Of a stretch of 64,000 nt of DNA, positions 24,316-33,111 are shown piece by piece. The notes under the pieces are model-generated. The model saw only the letters and a list, made by a program, of their open reading frames with translations, made no database searches and was not told the origin of the DNA. The stretch's first letter is position 1, and every line of letters begins with the position of its first letter. The position numbers and the translations under genes were made by a program. Source of the stretch: Gordonia oryzae (GTDB lineage Bacteria > Actinomycetota > Actinomycetes > Mycobacteriales > Mycobacteriaceae); assembly GCF_003797185.1 (NCBI RefSeq), contig NZ_RKMH01000011.1:62001-126000 (forward strand), in the 5' to 3' direction.

Positions 24316-27300
24316 GTGAATGCCACGACGATCACCATCGGCACGATTGCCGCGGTCATCAGCCTGTTCTGCTGGGCGTTGTTCCTACGCGGCGTGTGGA
24401 CAATGGTCCGCGCCATCGCACAGGGCCAACGCGTGGACAGTTCACGCTACTTCCCGATCCTCCCGCGACTGTGGACGATGCTCAAGGAGTTCGTCGGCCA
24501 CACCCGGATGGTGAAGTTCCGAACGGTCGGCTGGGCACACTGGCTGGTGATGTTCGGCTTCCTCATCGGCGCGATTTTCTGGTTCGAGGCCTACGGGCAG
24601 ATCTTCGACCCGCACTTCCACTGGCCGGTCATCGGTGCCTGGAACATCTACATCTTCGCCGACGAGGTCCTCGGACTCGGCACGGTCATCGGAATCACCG
24701 TGTTGATGGTCATCCGCCAGCTCAATCACCCGCGAGTGCCCGAGCGTCTCTCCCGCTTCTCCGGCTCCCGGTTCGGCGCCGCGTACTTCGTCGAGTGGGT
24801 GGTGCTGCTCGAGGGTCTGGGCATGGTCTTCGTCAAGACCTTCAAGATCTCGGCAGGCCTCGAGGATCCGCCTATTTGGACCTCCTTCTTCACCCATTAC
24901 TTCGCGCAGCTCTTTGAAGGGTCGTCGGAGTACTGGGTCACCGGTGCTGCTGTCATCAAGCTGATGAGCGGCATGGTCTGGCTGGCCGTGGTGGGCTCCA
25001 ACATCAACTGGGGTGTGGCCTGGCACCGCTTTGCCGCGTTCTTCAACATCTATCTCAAGCGCGAGGCCGACGGCGGCGTCGCGCTCGGTGCAGCCAAGCC
25101 GATGATGTCGGCCGGCAAGGTCCTCGACATGGAGACCGCCGACCCCGACGTCGACGCCTTCGGCGCCGGCAAGGCCGAGGACTTCTCCTGGAAGGCATGG
25201 CTGGACTTCACCACGTGTACCGAGTGCGGCCGTTGCCAGAGTCAGTGCCCGGCATGGAACACCGGAAAACCGTTGAGCCCCAAGCTGCTCATCATGTCGC
25301 TGCGTGATCACGCACAGGCCAAGGCGCCCTACCTGATCGCCGGTGGACGCACCGACATGGGCGGCGACGAGGTGGGTCTCGTCGACGCCGACGGCAATCC
25401 CGACGAGGCCAAGCTCGCCAAGATCCCCGAGGCCGCGCGTGCCGAGGCCGCCCGCAAGCTGGTCGGTGAGTCGGCGGGCACCGGGGTGATCGACGGTGAA
25501 CTCGGTGCGGTCATCGACACCGAAACCCTGTGGAGCTGCACCACGTGCGGAGCGTGTGTGGAGCAGTGCCCGGTCGATATCGAGCACGTCGACCACATCA
25601 TCGACATGCGCCGCTACCAGGTGCTCATCGAGTCGGACTTTCCGACCGAGCTCGCGGGCATGTTCAAGAACCTGGAGAACAAGGGCAACCCGTGGGGCCA
25701 GAATGCCTCGGCGCGCACCAACTGGATCGACGAGATGGACATCAAGATCCCGGTGTTCGGCCAGGACGTCGAATCGTTCGAAGGCTTCGAGTACCTGTTC
25801 TGGGTGGGTTGTGCCGGCGCCTACGAGGACCGCGCGAAGAAGACCACCAAGGCCGTCGCCGAACTGCTCGACATCGCCGCGGTGAACTTCCTTGTCCTTG
25901 GCGAGGGCGAGACCTGTACGGGCGACTCCGCTCGCCGCGCGGGCAACGAGTTCCTGTTCCAGATGTTGGCGCAGCAGAACATCGAGATGATGAACGAGGT
26001 CTTCTCGACCGCTCCGCAGCAGCGCAAGAAGATCGTCGTCACCTGCGCGCACTGCTTCAACGCGCTGGGCAACGAATACCCCCAGCTGGGCGCCAAGTAC
26101 GAGGTCGTACACCACACGCAGCTGCTGAACCGCCTGGTTCGGGAGAAGCGTCTGGTCCCCGTCGCACCGCTGGGTGAGGGCGTGACCTATCACGACCCCT
26201 GCTACCTCGGTCGTCACAACAAGGTCTACGACGCCCCGCGCGAGCTGATGGCGGCCTCCGGGTCGAATCTGCGGGAGATGCCGCGACACGGCGAACGATC
26301 CATGTGCTGCGGCGCAGGTGGCGCCCGCATGTGGATGGAAGAGCAGATCGGCAAGCGCATCAACATCGACCGGGTCGACGAGGCGCTCGGCACCCTCGGC
26401 GACCAGATCGGCGGCGAGGTTCCGCAGAAGGTCGCCACCGGTTGCCCGTTCTGCCGCGTGATGCTCACCGATGGGGTGACCGCGCGGACCTCGGGCACCG
26501 AAAACGAGGGCAAGGTCGAGGTCGTCGACGTCGCACAGTTGCTGCTCGAGTCGGTCACGCGGGGGGCCCCCGAGGTCAAGCGTGGTGGACGTTTCCTCGG
26601 TCCGATTCCCCAGCCGGCACCGGAGCCGGAGCGCGAGCCCCAGGAGGAGAAGGCCCCCGCCGCGGCCACCGCTTCGGCCGGTACCACGACCGAGGCCACG
26701 CCGAAGCCGAAGGTCGGCCTGGGTATGAAGGGCGGCAAGAAGCCCGGAGCTGCCAAGGCCGCCCCCGTGGATTCGGCTGAGGCAAGCTCGGGTGACGCCG
26801 CTGCGGCCGAGAAGAAGCCGGCAGCCAAGGGATTCGGAATGAAGGGTGGCAAGAAGCCCGGTGTCGCCGCGAACTCCGCTGCGCCCACACCCGCCGAGCA
26901 GGAGTCGTCGGCCGCGGTCGCACCAGCCGAAAAGAAGCCCGCCGCCAAGGGATTCGGAATGAAAGGCGGCAAGAAGCCCGGTGCCGCCGCGAACTCCGCT
27001 GCGCCCACACCCGCCGAGCAGGAGTCGTCGGCCGCGGTCGCCGCCACCGCCACCCAATCCGGTGATACGAGCAGCGCTCCGAAGAAGGCCGCAGCCAAGG
27101 GCTTTGCGATGAGTGGCGGCAAGAAGCCCATGAAGAAGCCAGGGGGCGCCGCCAAGACTCCGGCGCAGCCGAATGCGTCCGCCGCCGACGCCGCGGTGAC
27201 CACACCGGCGGAAAACCAGGTGAACGAAGCCGATTCCGCGCCCGACGCCGCGCCGGCCGCCGATACCGAGGCAGCCGGCCCGGTGAGCGCGGTGACCGAG

Positions 27301-27681
27301 GCGAGTACCGCCAAGGCCAAGGGCTTCGGAATGGCCGCAGGCAAGAAGCGCCCCGGCGCCAAGGCCACAGCCGCACCCTCGGCACCCGCGACAGCGCCCG
27401 CTGAGTCGTCGACAGCGCCCGAGGAGACCGCGACAGCGCCTGCCGAGTCGTCGACAGCGCCTGCCGAGTCGTCGACAGCGCCCGCTGAGTCGTCGACAGC
27501 GCCTGCCGAGTCGTCGGCAGCGCCCGCTGAGTGGTCGACAGCGCCTGCCGAGGACGAGATATCCGCGGCGTCGTCCAACGGATCATCATCGGACGATCGG
27601 ACGATTGGCGAGGTCGGTGCCTCGAAGGCCAAGGGCTTCGGATTGGCCGCCGGCAAGAAGCGGCCCGGTCACCGGTCGTGA
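24316..27681 (+). CDS. Membrane-bound Fe-S oxidoreductase (HdrD/GlpC-like, Rv0338c type) with repetitive tail
   Basis: A 1121-residue protein. The N-terminal 250 residues form about five membrane helices of a NarI-like cytochrome-b module. Two 4Fe-4S motifs follow, CTECGRCQSQCPAWN near residue 301 and CTTCGACVEQCPVD near 408. Two cysteine-rich CCG domains come next, with VGCAGAYEDR and SMCCGAGGARMW near 663. The family passes electrons between an unknown substrate and membrane quinone. From about residue 755 to the end is a low-complexity Ala/Pro/Lys/Glu tail with six copies of a GFGMKGGKK-type motif and eight TAPAESS heptapeptides. GTG 24316 was chosen from the homology. In M. tuberculosis the homologue also adjoins the aminotransferase gene found next here. 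Confidence 0.9.
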   Translation: MNATTITIGTIAAVISLFCWALFLRGVWTMVRAIAQGQRVDSSRYFPILPRLWTMLKEFVGHTRMVKFRTVGWAHWLVMFGFLIGAIFWFEAYGQIFDPHFHWPVIGAWNIYIFADEVLGLGTVIGITVLMVIRQLNHPRVPERLSRFSGSRFGAAYFVEWVVLLEGLGMVFVKTFKISAGLEDPPIWTSFFTHYFAQLFEGSSEYWVTGAAVIKLMSGMVWLAVVGSNINWGVAWHRFAAFFNIYLKREADGGVALGAAKPMMSAGKVLDMETADPDVDAFGAGKAEDFSWKAWLDFTTCTECGRCQSQCPAWNTGKPLSPKLLIMSLRDHAQAKAPYLIAGGRTDMGGDEVGLVDADGNPDEAKLAKIPEAARAEAARKLVGESAGTGVIDGELGAVIDTETLWSCTTCGACVEQCPVDIEHVDHIIDMRRYQVLIESDFPTELAGMFKNLENKGNPWGQNASARTNWIDEMDIKIPVFGQDVESFEGFEYLFWVGCAGAYEDRAKKTTKAVAELLDIAAVNFLVLGEGETCTGDSARRAGNEFLFQMLAQQNIEMMNEVFSTAPQQRKKIVVTCAHCFNALGNEYPQLGAKYEVVHHTQLLNRLVREKRLVPVAPLGEGVTYHDPCYLGRHNKVYDAPRELMAASGSNLREMPRHGERSMCCGAGGARMWMEEQIGKRINIDRVDEALGTLGDQIGGEVPQKVATGCPFCRVMLTDGVTARTSGTENEGKVEVVDVAQLLLESVTRGAPEVKRGGRFLGPIPQPAPEPEREPQEEKAPAAATASAGTTTEATPKPKVGLGMKGGKKPGAAKAAPVDSAEASSGDAAAAEKKPAAKGFGMKGGKKPGVAANSAAPTPAEQESSAAVAPAEKKPAAKGFGMKGGKKPGAAANSAAPTPAEQESSAAVAATATQSGDTSSAPKKAAAKGFAMSGGKKPMKKPGGAAKTPAQPNASAADAAVTTPAENQVNEADSAPDAAPAADTEAAGPVSAVTEASTAKAKGFGMAAGKKRPGAKATAAPSAPATAPAESSTAPEETATAPAESSTAPAESSTAPAESSTAPAESSAAPAEWSTAPAEDEISAASSNGSSSDDRTIGEVGASKAKGFGLAAGKKRPGHRS
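26719..27672 (+). repeat. Six coding repeats of a KGFGMKGGKK-type motif
   Basis: Within the tail of the Fe-S oxidoreductase, a lysine/glycine-rich motif (KGFGMKGGKKPG and variants GLGMKGGKK, GFAMSGGKK, GFGMAAGKK, GFGLAAGKK) recurs six times, separated by Ala/Pro/Glu-rich linkers of variable length. Two of the copies are embedded in a nearly identical 120-bp direct repeat starting near 26817 and 26937. The last copy is only five residues from the stop codon. Confidence 0.85.
27391..27558 (+). repeat. Eight tandem 21-bp units encoding TAPAESS
   Basis: Eight consecutive 21-bp units close to ACAGCGCCTGCCGAGTCGTC encode the heptapeptide TAPAESS and variants (TAPEETA, AAPAEWS). They lie between the fifth and sixth lysine/glycine motifs of the oxidoreductase tail. 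Near-identical units suggest recent slippage, and copy number probably varies between strains. Confidence 0.85.
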
Positions 27682-27761
27682 CGATCGACGTCTGAAAGCT
27701 CCGCTCGCGACGAGCCCGCCCGGTGAATTCCGGGCGGGCTCGCTGCTTTCGGCTCGTCGAA

Positions 27762-27874
27762 GGGCGCCGTCAGCGAGACGAAGGGCGCCGTCACGGGTCT
27801 ACCGGGCGCCGTCGGCGAGACGAAGGGCGCCGTCACGGGTCCACCGGGCGCCGTCGGCGAAATGGGGGCGCCGT
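27762..27874. repeat. Non-coding array of GGGCGCCGT at 21-bp period
   Basis: GGGCGCCGT occurs six times at 27762, 27783, 27804, 27825, 27846 and 27866, spaced 21, 21, 21, 21 and 20 bp. Alternate units are nearly identical, so the true repeat is a 42-bp doublet. It lies in the 250-bp gap between the oxidoreductase stop and the aminotransferase start, roughly 60 bp before the latter. Each unit contains the palindrome GGCGCC. Confidence 0.85.
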
Positions 27875-27931
27875 GAGCCCGCTCCCCAACCCCGAGAAAT
27901 CGATTTGCCTGCGGCTGCGACAATTGAACCC

Positions 27932-29185
27932 GTGAGTAGGCCTTACGTATCCCACCTGAACCAGAATCTCAAGCCGCTCGAGCAGTCCCTGAAGCTGCAG
28001 AACGTGTGCTACGAGATCAGGGGACCGGTGCATGCACACGCGGCCCGGTTGGAGGCCGAGGGCCACCGGATCATGAAGCTCAACATCGGCAACCCGGCGC
28101 TGTTCGGCTTCGAGGCTCCCGACGTCATCATGCGCGACATGATCCACGCCCTGCCCTATTCCCAGGGCTACTCCGAGTCCGCGGGCGTGCTCTCGGCTCG
28201 GAGGGCCGTCGTGACGCGCTACGAGCTCATCTCCGACTTCCCCTACTTCGACGTCGACGACGTGATCCTCGGCAACGGTGTCTCCGAGCTGATCACGATG
28301 ACAATGCAGGCGCTGCTCAACGACGGCGATGAGGTCCTCATCCCGGCACCGGACTATCCGCTGTGGACCGCGATGACCGCACTGTCCGGCGGCCAGCCGG
28401 TGCATTATCGGTGCGACGAGAGCAACGGCTGGAACCCCGACATCGAGGACGTCGAGGCCAAGATCACCGACCGCACCAAGGCACTGGTGATCATCAATCC
28501 GAACAACCCGACGGGCGCGGTCTACTCCCGCGAGGTGCTCGAGAAGCTCGCCGACATCGCGCGCAGGCATTCGCTGCTGATCCTCGCCGACGAGATCTAC
28601 GACAAGATCCTCTACGACGACGCCGTCCACACCAACATCGCCTCACTGGCACCGGATCTGTTGTGCCTCACCTTCAATGGACTCTCCAAGGCCTACCGCG
28701 TGTGCGGTTATCGGGCCGGCTGGGTGGTCCTCACCGGCCCGAAGGAGCACGCGCAGGGCTTCATCGAGGGCCTCGGCATCCTCGCCTCGACGCGCTTGTG
28801 TTCCAACGTGCCCGGCCAGCACGCGATTCAGGTGGCCCTCGGCGGGTATCAGAGCATCGACGCCCTCGTCGAGCCCGGCGGGCGCCTATTCGAGCAGCGC
28901 AACGTCACCTGGGAGAAGCTCAATCAGATCCCCGGCGTCAGCTGCGTCAAACCCAGCGGCGCGCTGTATGCCTTCCCGCATCTCGACCCCGAGGTCCACG
29001 AGATCCACAACGACGAGCTGTTCGTCCAGGATCTACTGCTGCAGGAGAAGATCCTCGTGGTGCAGGGCACCGGCTTCAACCTCGACGACCACAACCACTT
29101 CAGGATCGTCACCCTGCCGTGGGCGCGTGAGCTCGGCGAGGCGATCGAGCGGATCGGCAACTTCCTCTCCTCGTACCGCCAGTAG
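27932..29185 (+). CDS. Class I aminotransferase (AspC/AlaT-type)
   Basis: A 417-residue PLP enzyme. It carries MKLNIGNPALFGFEAP, the phosphate-binding segment GNGVSELITMTMQALLNDGD, PAPDYPLWTAM, the motif INPNNPTGAVYS, ILADEIYDKILYD and the lysine motif FNGLSKAYRVCGYRAGW near residue 250. These match the alanine/aspartate aminotransferase subgroup that in mycobacteria sits next to the Rv0338c-type oxidoreductase. It would interconvert alanine/pyruvate or aspartate/oxaloacetate with glutamate. GTG 27932 was chosen because homology starts there. No clear ribosome site is visible, so the mRNA may be nearly leaderless. Confidence 0.9.
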   Translation: MSRPYVSHLNQNLKPLEQSLKLQNVCYEIRGPVHAHAARLEAEGHRIMKLNIGNPALFGFEAPDVIMRDMIHALPYSQGYSESAGVLSARRAVVTRYELISDFPYFDVDDVILGNGVSELITMTMQALLNDGDEVLIPAPDYPLWTAMTALSGGQPVHYRCDESNGWNPDIEDVEAKITDRTKALVIINPNNPTGAVYSREVLEKLADIARRHSLLILADEIYDKILYDDAVHTNIASLAPDLLCLTFNGLSKAYRVCGYRAGWVVLTGPKEHAQGFIEGLGILASTRLCSNVPGQHAIQVALGGYQSIDALVEPGGRLFEQRNVTWEKLNQIPGVSCVKPSGALYAFPHLDPEVHEIHNDELFVQDLLLQEKILVVQGTGFNLDDHNHFRIVTLPWARELGEAIERIGNFLSSYRQ

Positions 29186-29321
29186 CCAACCCGCAGTCAC
29201 AGGTACCCACGCACCGACGTCCGAGCCCCGGACGTCGGTGTTCTCGTATGCGGAGCCTGCCCATTGGCTATTCCTGTAACCGTTGGTAACGTGTACTCCC
29301 ATCCAGGGGATCGAGGAGTCG

Positions 29322-31025
29322 ATGGTGAGTTGGAAGCGGCGCAGAAACGTCAACAGCGCAGGGGTGCACCTCGCACTGTTCGAGGCGGTCGCCGACGACG
29401 GCACGGCCACCGCCGACGATGCGCCGACGATCCTTCTCGTGCACGGCTGGCCGGATACCCACGTGGTGTGGGACGGCGTCGCCGCCCATCTGGCCCGTCA
29501 CGCACGGGTCTTCGCCTATGACACCCGCGGCATGGGTGACAGCGATCGCCCGCTGCCGGTGTCGGCGTATCGGATCGAGAATCTCGCCGACGATCTGTTC
29601 GCCGTGGCTGCCGCGGTCAACCCGGGCGGCAAGGTCCACGTCGTCGCGCACGACTGGGGGTCCATCCAGAGTTGGGAGGCGGTCTCCCGCAGCGGCGCCG
29701 CAACGCAGATCGCGTCGTTCACCTCCATCTCCGGACCGAGCCTCGACCATGTCGGAGCGTTGTTGCGCCACAACATCACTCACCCGACGCCACGCAATCT
29801 GGGCACCTCCATCTCGCAGATGGTCAGTTCCACCTACATCGGCCTGTTCCATCTGCCGCTGCTGCCTCGACTGTTCCTCGGAGTTCTCGGCTCCCGCCGG
29901 GTGTGGCGTGAGTTCCTGCACCTGATGGACGGCACACCGCGCGACGCGATCACCACCGCCGCGACGCTGCGCCGCGACATGAACTCCGGGGTCCGGTATT
30001 ACCGTGCCAACATCGGTCGGCGCCTGCTGTTCCCGTCACCGCGCACGGTCGCGGTACCGGTTCTCGAACTGCTCAACACCCGCGACTTCGCGATCCGTCC
30101 GGCGACATTCTCGACCACCCACCGCTACGTCACCCGGCTGTGGCGCCGCGACGGCGCGACCGGGCATTGGCTGCCCTCGACGCACCCCGCCTACATCGCC
30201 GAGAATGTGCGCAACCTCCTCGCCACCCTCGACGGTGATCGTCTCGTCCCCGAGAGCTTCACGCGAACACGACGTTTCGGTCCCGGCCAGGCGTTCACGG
30301 GCCGGCTCGCGGTGATCACCGGAGCGGGCCGCGGTATCGGTCGCGAAACGGCACGGGCCCTCGCCGAACTCGGATGTGACGTCGTCCTCGCCGATGTCGA
30401 CACCGCAGGCGCCGAGGAGACCGCCCGCCTGTGCAAGGAAAGCGGTTCGGCCACAGCGGTGTATCACCTCGACGTCGCCGACACCGACGCCTTCATCGAG
30501 TTCGCGAAAGACGTCGCGCGTGAGCACGGGGTCCCCGACATCGTGGTGAACAACGCCGCGACCAGCCTGTCCGGATCGTCGCTCGATGCCACCGACGAAC
30601 AGGTCGATCGGTTGCTGGAGATCGACCTGCGCGGTGTGCTCACCGGGTGCCGCGAGTTCGGCCGGCAGATGGTGACACGCGGAACCGGCGGCCACATCGT
30701 CAATCTCGCGTCCGCGGCGGCCTTCACCCCGCAACGGGGGCTGGGCATCTTCGCCGCAGCCAAGGCCGGGGTGTTGCTCTACGGCGAATCGTTGCGCGCA
30801 GAGCTCGCCGAGCATCACATCGGCGTCAGCACCATCTGCCCCGCCGTCAGCGGCGCACCGGCCCCCGACGAGGTCGCCGCACAGATCGTCGCGGCGATCC
30901 GCGCCGACAAGGCCGTGGTACCGGTGGCCCCCGAAGCCCGGATCGGTTATCGCATCTACCGTTTCACCCCGTGGATCTCGCGTGTCATCGCCCGACGTCA
31001 GGGCGTCGGCGCGACGCGCCCGTGA
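29322..31025 (+). CDS. Alpha/beta hydrolase - SDR fusion (EphD-like), SDR catalytic Tyr replaced
   Basis: A 567-residue two-domain protein. Residues 1-320 form an alpha/beta hydrolase of the epoxide hydrolase type with LLVHGWPDTHVVWDGVA, YDTRGMGDSDRP and the nucleophile elbow VVAHDWGS (Asp). Residues 325-567 form an SDR with VITGAGRGIGRETARALAEL and NNAATSLSG. The layout matches M. tuberculosis EphD, linked to mycolate modification. The serine is present (LASAA, about residue 464), but 13 residues later, where Tyr is expected, stands Phe477 (IFAAAK; the codon is TTC at 30750). The SDR half may therefore be catalytically impaired. The start at ATG 29322 has a GAGGAG site. Two further genes follow closely. 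Confidence 0.9.
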   Translation: MVSWKRRRNVNSAGVHLALFEAVADDGTATADDAPTILLVHGWPDTHVVWDGVAAHLARHARVFAYDTRGMGDSDRPLPVSAYRIENLADDLFAVAAAVNPGGKVHVVAHDWGSIQSWEAVSRSGAATQIASFTSISGPSLDHVGALLRHNITHPTPRNLGTSISQMVSSTYIGLFHLPLLPRLFLGVLGSRRVWREFLHLMDGTPRDAITTAATLRRDMNSGVRYYRANIGRRLLFPSPRTVAVPVLELLNTRDFAIRPATFSTTHRYVTRLWRRDGATGHWLPSTHPAYIAENVRNLLATLDGDRLVPESFTRTRRFGPGQAFTGRLAVITGAGRGIGRETARALAELGCDVVLADVDTAGAEETARLCKESGSATAVYHLDVADTDAFIEFAKDVAREHGVPDIVVNNAATSLSGSSLDATDEQVDRLLEIDLRGVLTGCREFGRQMVTRGTGGHIVNLASAAAFTPQRGLGIFAAAKAGVLLYGESLRAELAEHHIGVSTICPAVSGAPAPDEVAAQIVAAIRADKAVVPVAPEARIGYRIYRFTPWISRVIARRQGVGATRP

Positions 31026-31036
31026 AAGGAACGACC

Positions 31037-31957
31037 ATGCCTGCCCACGCCCATTCCATCAACGACTCCCGCGAGCCCGCCGACGCCGACGGGTCCGACC
31101 CGGGCCCCGTCGAACTGCACGCCCGCAACGTTGCTTTCGACTGGACGCAGACACCACTGCACTGGATTCCCGGACACCCGGTCGCGTCGAACTTCATCAG
31201 CGTGCTCAATCTCCTTCTCCCAGAGGGAGAACGATGGTTCGTCCAGACCTACAACGAGGCACTGCCACTGGTGCGCGACGACGAACTCGCGGCGACGATG
31301 CGCGGATTCATCGGCCAGGAGGCCATGCATGCCGAGGCCCACGACCACGTGCTGTGGGAGTTCCTCGACCACCACGGCATCGATCCGCGCCCGTTCTGTC
31401 GGCAGATGGAGTGGATCTTCCGGAAGTTGTTGGGGCCACTGGAGAAAGCCACTCCGGCGGCACGCCAGAAGCACCTCATCGAACGTTTGTGGCTGATCGC
31501 CGCGCTTGAGCACTACACCGCCATCCTCGGTGACTTCGCGCTCAACAACACCTGGGTCGAGCACGGCGCCGACCCGGCGATGACGGATCTGTTCACCTGG
31601 CATGGCGCGGAAGAGGTCGAACATCGGGCAGTCGCTCACGAGGTCGCGGTGTATTTCGGCGACAGCTACCTGCGTCGCGGGCGGGCCATGTTGGTGGCAC
31701 TGCCGGTCTTGCTTCTACTCGTCAATCGCGGGTTCCGGTTCATCATGAAGTCCGACCCGACGATCGACTACAACTTCTTCCAGCGCGAGTACCACTACTT
31801 CCGCGGCGTCCGGGCCGGGGTCCTGCCGAAGATGTGGAAGATCGTCTTCTCGACCTTCAGCTACTTCCGTCCGGGGTTCCACCCCAACGAAATCGGTTCC
31901 ACCGCACAGGCCGTCGCCTATCTGGCGGCCTCACCGGCGGCCCGGAACGCGAGCTGA
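31037..31957 (+). CDS. Predicted metal-dependent hydrolase family protein (PF10118), di-iron-like
   Basis: A 306-residue protein, annotated in databases as metal-dependent hydrolase. The sequence shows a ferritin-like pattern of four glutamates and two ExxH motifs: Glu65 (GERWFV), Glu95-xx-His98 (GQEAMHAEAH), Glu158 (ALEHYT) and Glu193-xx-His196 (EEVEHRAVAHEV). This is the ligand set of carboxylate-bridged di-iron enzymes. One hydrophobic helix lies near residue 218-230. It is 11 bp after the hydrolase-SDR fusion and 14 bp before a ferredoxin reductase. An oxygenase that receives electrons from that reductase is plausible (inference). AAAGGA precedes the ATG. Confidence 0.8.
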   Translation: MPAHAHSINDSREPADADGSDPGPVELHARNVAFDWTQTPLHWIPGHPVASNFISVLNLLLPEGERWFVQTYNEALPLVRDDELAATMRGFIGQEAMHAEAHDHVLWEFLDHHGIDPRPFCRQMEWIFRKLLGPLEKATPAARQKHLIERLWLIAALEHYTAILGDFALNNTWVEHGADPAMTDLFTWHGAEEVEHRAVAHEVAVYFGDSYLRRGRAMLVALPVLLLLVNRGFRFIMKSDPTIDYNFFQREYHYFRGVRAGVLPKMWKIVFSTFSYFRPGFHPNEIGSTAQAVAYLAASPAARNAS

Positions 31958-31971
31958 GGAGCCGCAACGAA

Positions 31972-33111
31972 ATGAACCAGCGCGCACATCCCCACACGAC
32001 GACGTTGACCTCTCCGCCACCGCATCTCTACGGGCGCTGGCGCCACGACCCGTTGCTGACCGTCGGCACGGCCATCTCGAAGATCTGGTGGCCACTGTGG
32101 CGGCCGTTGTCGCCGCTGCACGACACCGTCGCCGACAACGGCATCACCGTGGTGCGCATCGTCGGCCGTGAGGTGGTCGCCGAGGACGAGAACGTCGTCG
32201 CACTGACCTTTGCCGACCCCGACGGTGGACTGCTGCAGCGCTGGCACGCCGGAGCACACCTGGATCTGCTGTTGCCCTCGGGCCGGATGCGTGAGTATTC
32301 GCTGTGCGGCGATCCCGCCGATCAGTACACCTATCGCATCGCCGTGCGCCGTATCCCCGACGGCGGCGGCGGATCGATCGAAGTGCACGACACGCTGAAG
32401 GTCGGCGATCTCCTCTCGATCAAGGGCCCGCGCAACGCGTTTCCCATCTCCCTTCCGGGTCACGGATCCGCGGCGACAAAGCTGCGATTCATCGCCGCGG
32501 GCATCGGCATCACACCGATCCTGCCAATGCTCGCCGCCGCCGAACGCTTCGGTCTGGACTGGTCGATGATCTACACCGGCCGCTCGCCCGAGTCGATCCC
32601 GTTCCGTGACGAGCTCGCGCGCTTCGGCGACAAGGTGACCATCCGCACCGACGACGCCGACGGAAGGCCGTCGATGGAAGCACTGCTCGGTGACAGCGAC
32701 CCCGAGACCGGTCGCGCCCCATCGGGTCTCGCAGTGTACTGCTGTGGTCCGATGCCAATGCTGGAGAGTCTGCGCCGGCACCTTGCCGACCGCCCCGACA
32801 TCGAGTTGCACTACGAGCGATTCACCCCGCCACCGGTGGAGAACGGCCGCGAGTTCACCGCGACCATTGCCTCCACCGGCACCGAGATCACAGTTGGTGC
32901 AAACGAATCGCTGCTCACTGCTGTGCAGCGCGAGATCCCGTCGGTGCCGTACTCGTGTCGACAGGGCTTCTGCGGAACCTGCAAACTCGGGATCCTCGCC
33001 GGGGCGATCGACCATCGCGACAACATCCTCACCGAGCCCGAGCGCGCCGCAGGCCAGATCCTGACCTGCGTCTCACGCGCCCAGGGCGATCACCTCACGC
33101 TCGATCTCTGA
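31972..33111 (+). CDS. Ferredoxin-NAD(P)H reductase with C-terminal 2Fe-2S domain
   Basis: A 379-residue protein of the phthalate dioxygenase reductase layout. An FMN/FAD-binding barrel carries MREYSLCGDP, the NAD-binding domain has AAGIGITPILPML and YCCGPMPML, and the C-terminal plant-type ferredoxin has SCRQGFCGTC and a fourth Cys in ILTCVSRA. It shuttles electrons from NAD(P)H to a partner oxygenase. The partner here is probably the di-iron-like protein encoded 14 bp upstream. The ATG at 31972 has GAGGAG about 9 bp upstream. Its end overlaps the convergent MFS gene by 17 bp. Confidence 0.9.
   Translation: MNQRAHPHTTTLTSPPPHLYGRWRHDPLLTVGTAISKIWWPLWRPLSPLHDTVADNGITVVRIVGREVVAEDENVVALTFADPDGGLLQRWHAGAHLDLLLPSGRMREYSLCGDPADQYTYRIAVRRIPDGGGGSIEVHDTLKVGDLLSIKGPRNAFPISLPGHGSAATKLRFIAAGIGITPILPMLAAAERFGLDWSMIYTGRSPESIPFRDELARFGDKVTIRTDDADGRPSMEALLGDSDPETGRAPSGLAVYCCGPMPMLESLRRHLADRPDIELHYERFTPPPVENGREFTATIASTGTEITVGANESLLTAVQREIPSVPYSCRQGFCGTCKLGILAGAIDHRDNILTEPERAAGQILTCVSRAQGDHLTLDL

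Noticed and set aside
24442..27057. Minus-strand open frame of 871 codons
   Set aside because: It is the antisense shadow of the Fe-S oxidoreductase. GC-rich third positions keep the opposite strand open, and the translation shows no family motifs.
27762..27874. CRISPR-like array
   Set aside because: The boxes are 9 bp at 21-bp spacing with nearly identical intervening sequence. There are no unique spacers and no cas genes.
27605..27931. N-terminal extension of the aminotransferase through the 21-bp repeat array
   Set aside because: The extension overlaps the oxidoreductase gene and is a low-complexity Arg/Ser/Pro sequence. Aminotransferase homology starts at GTG 27932.
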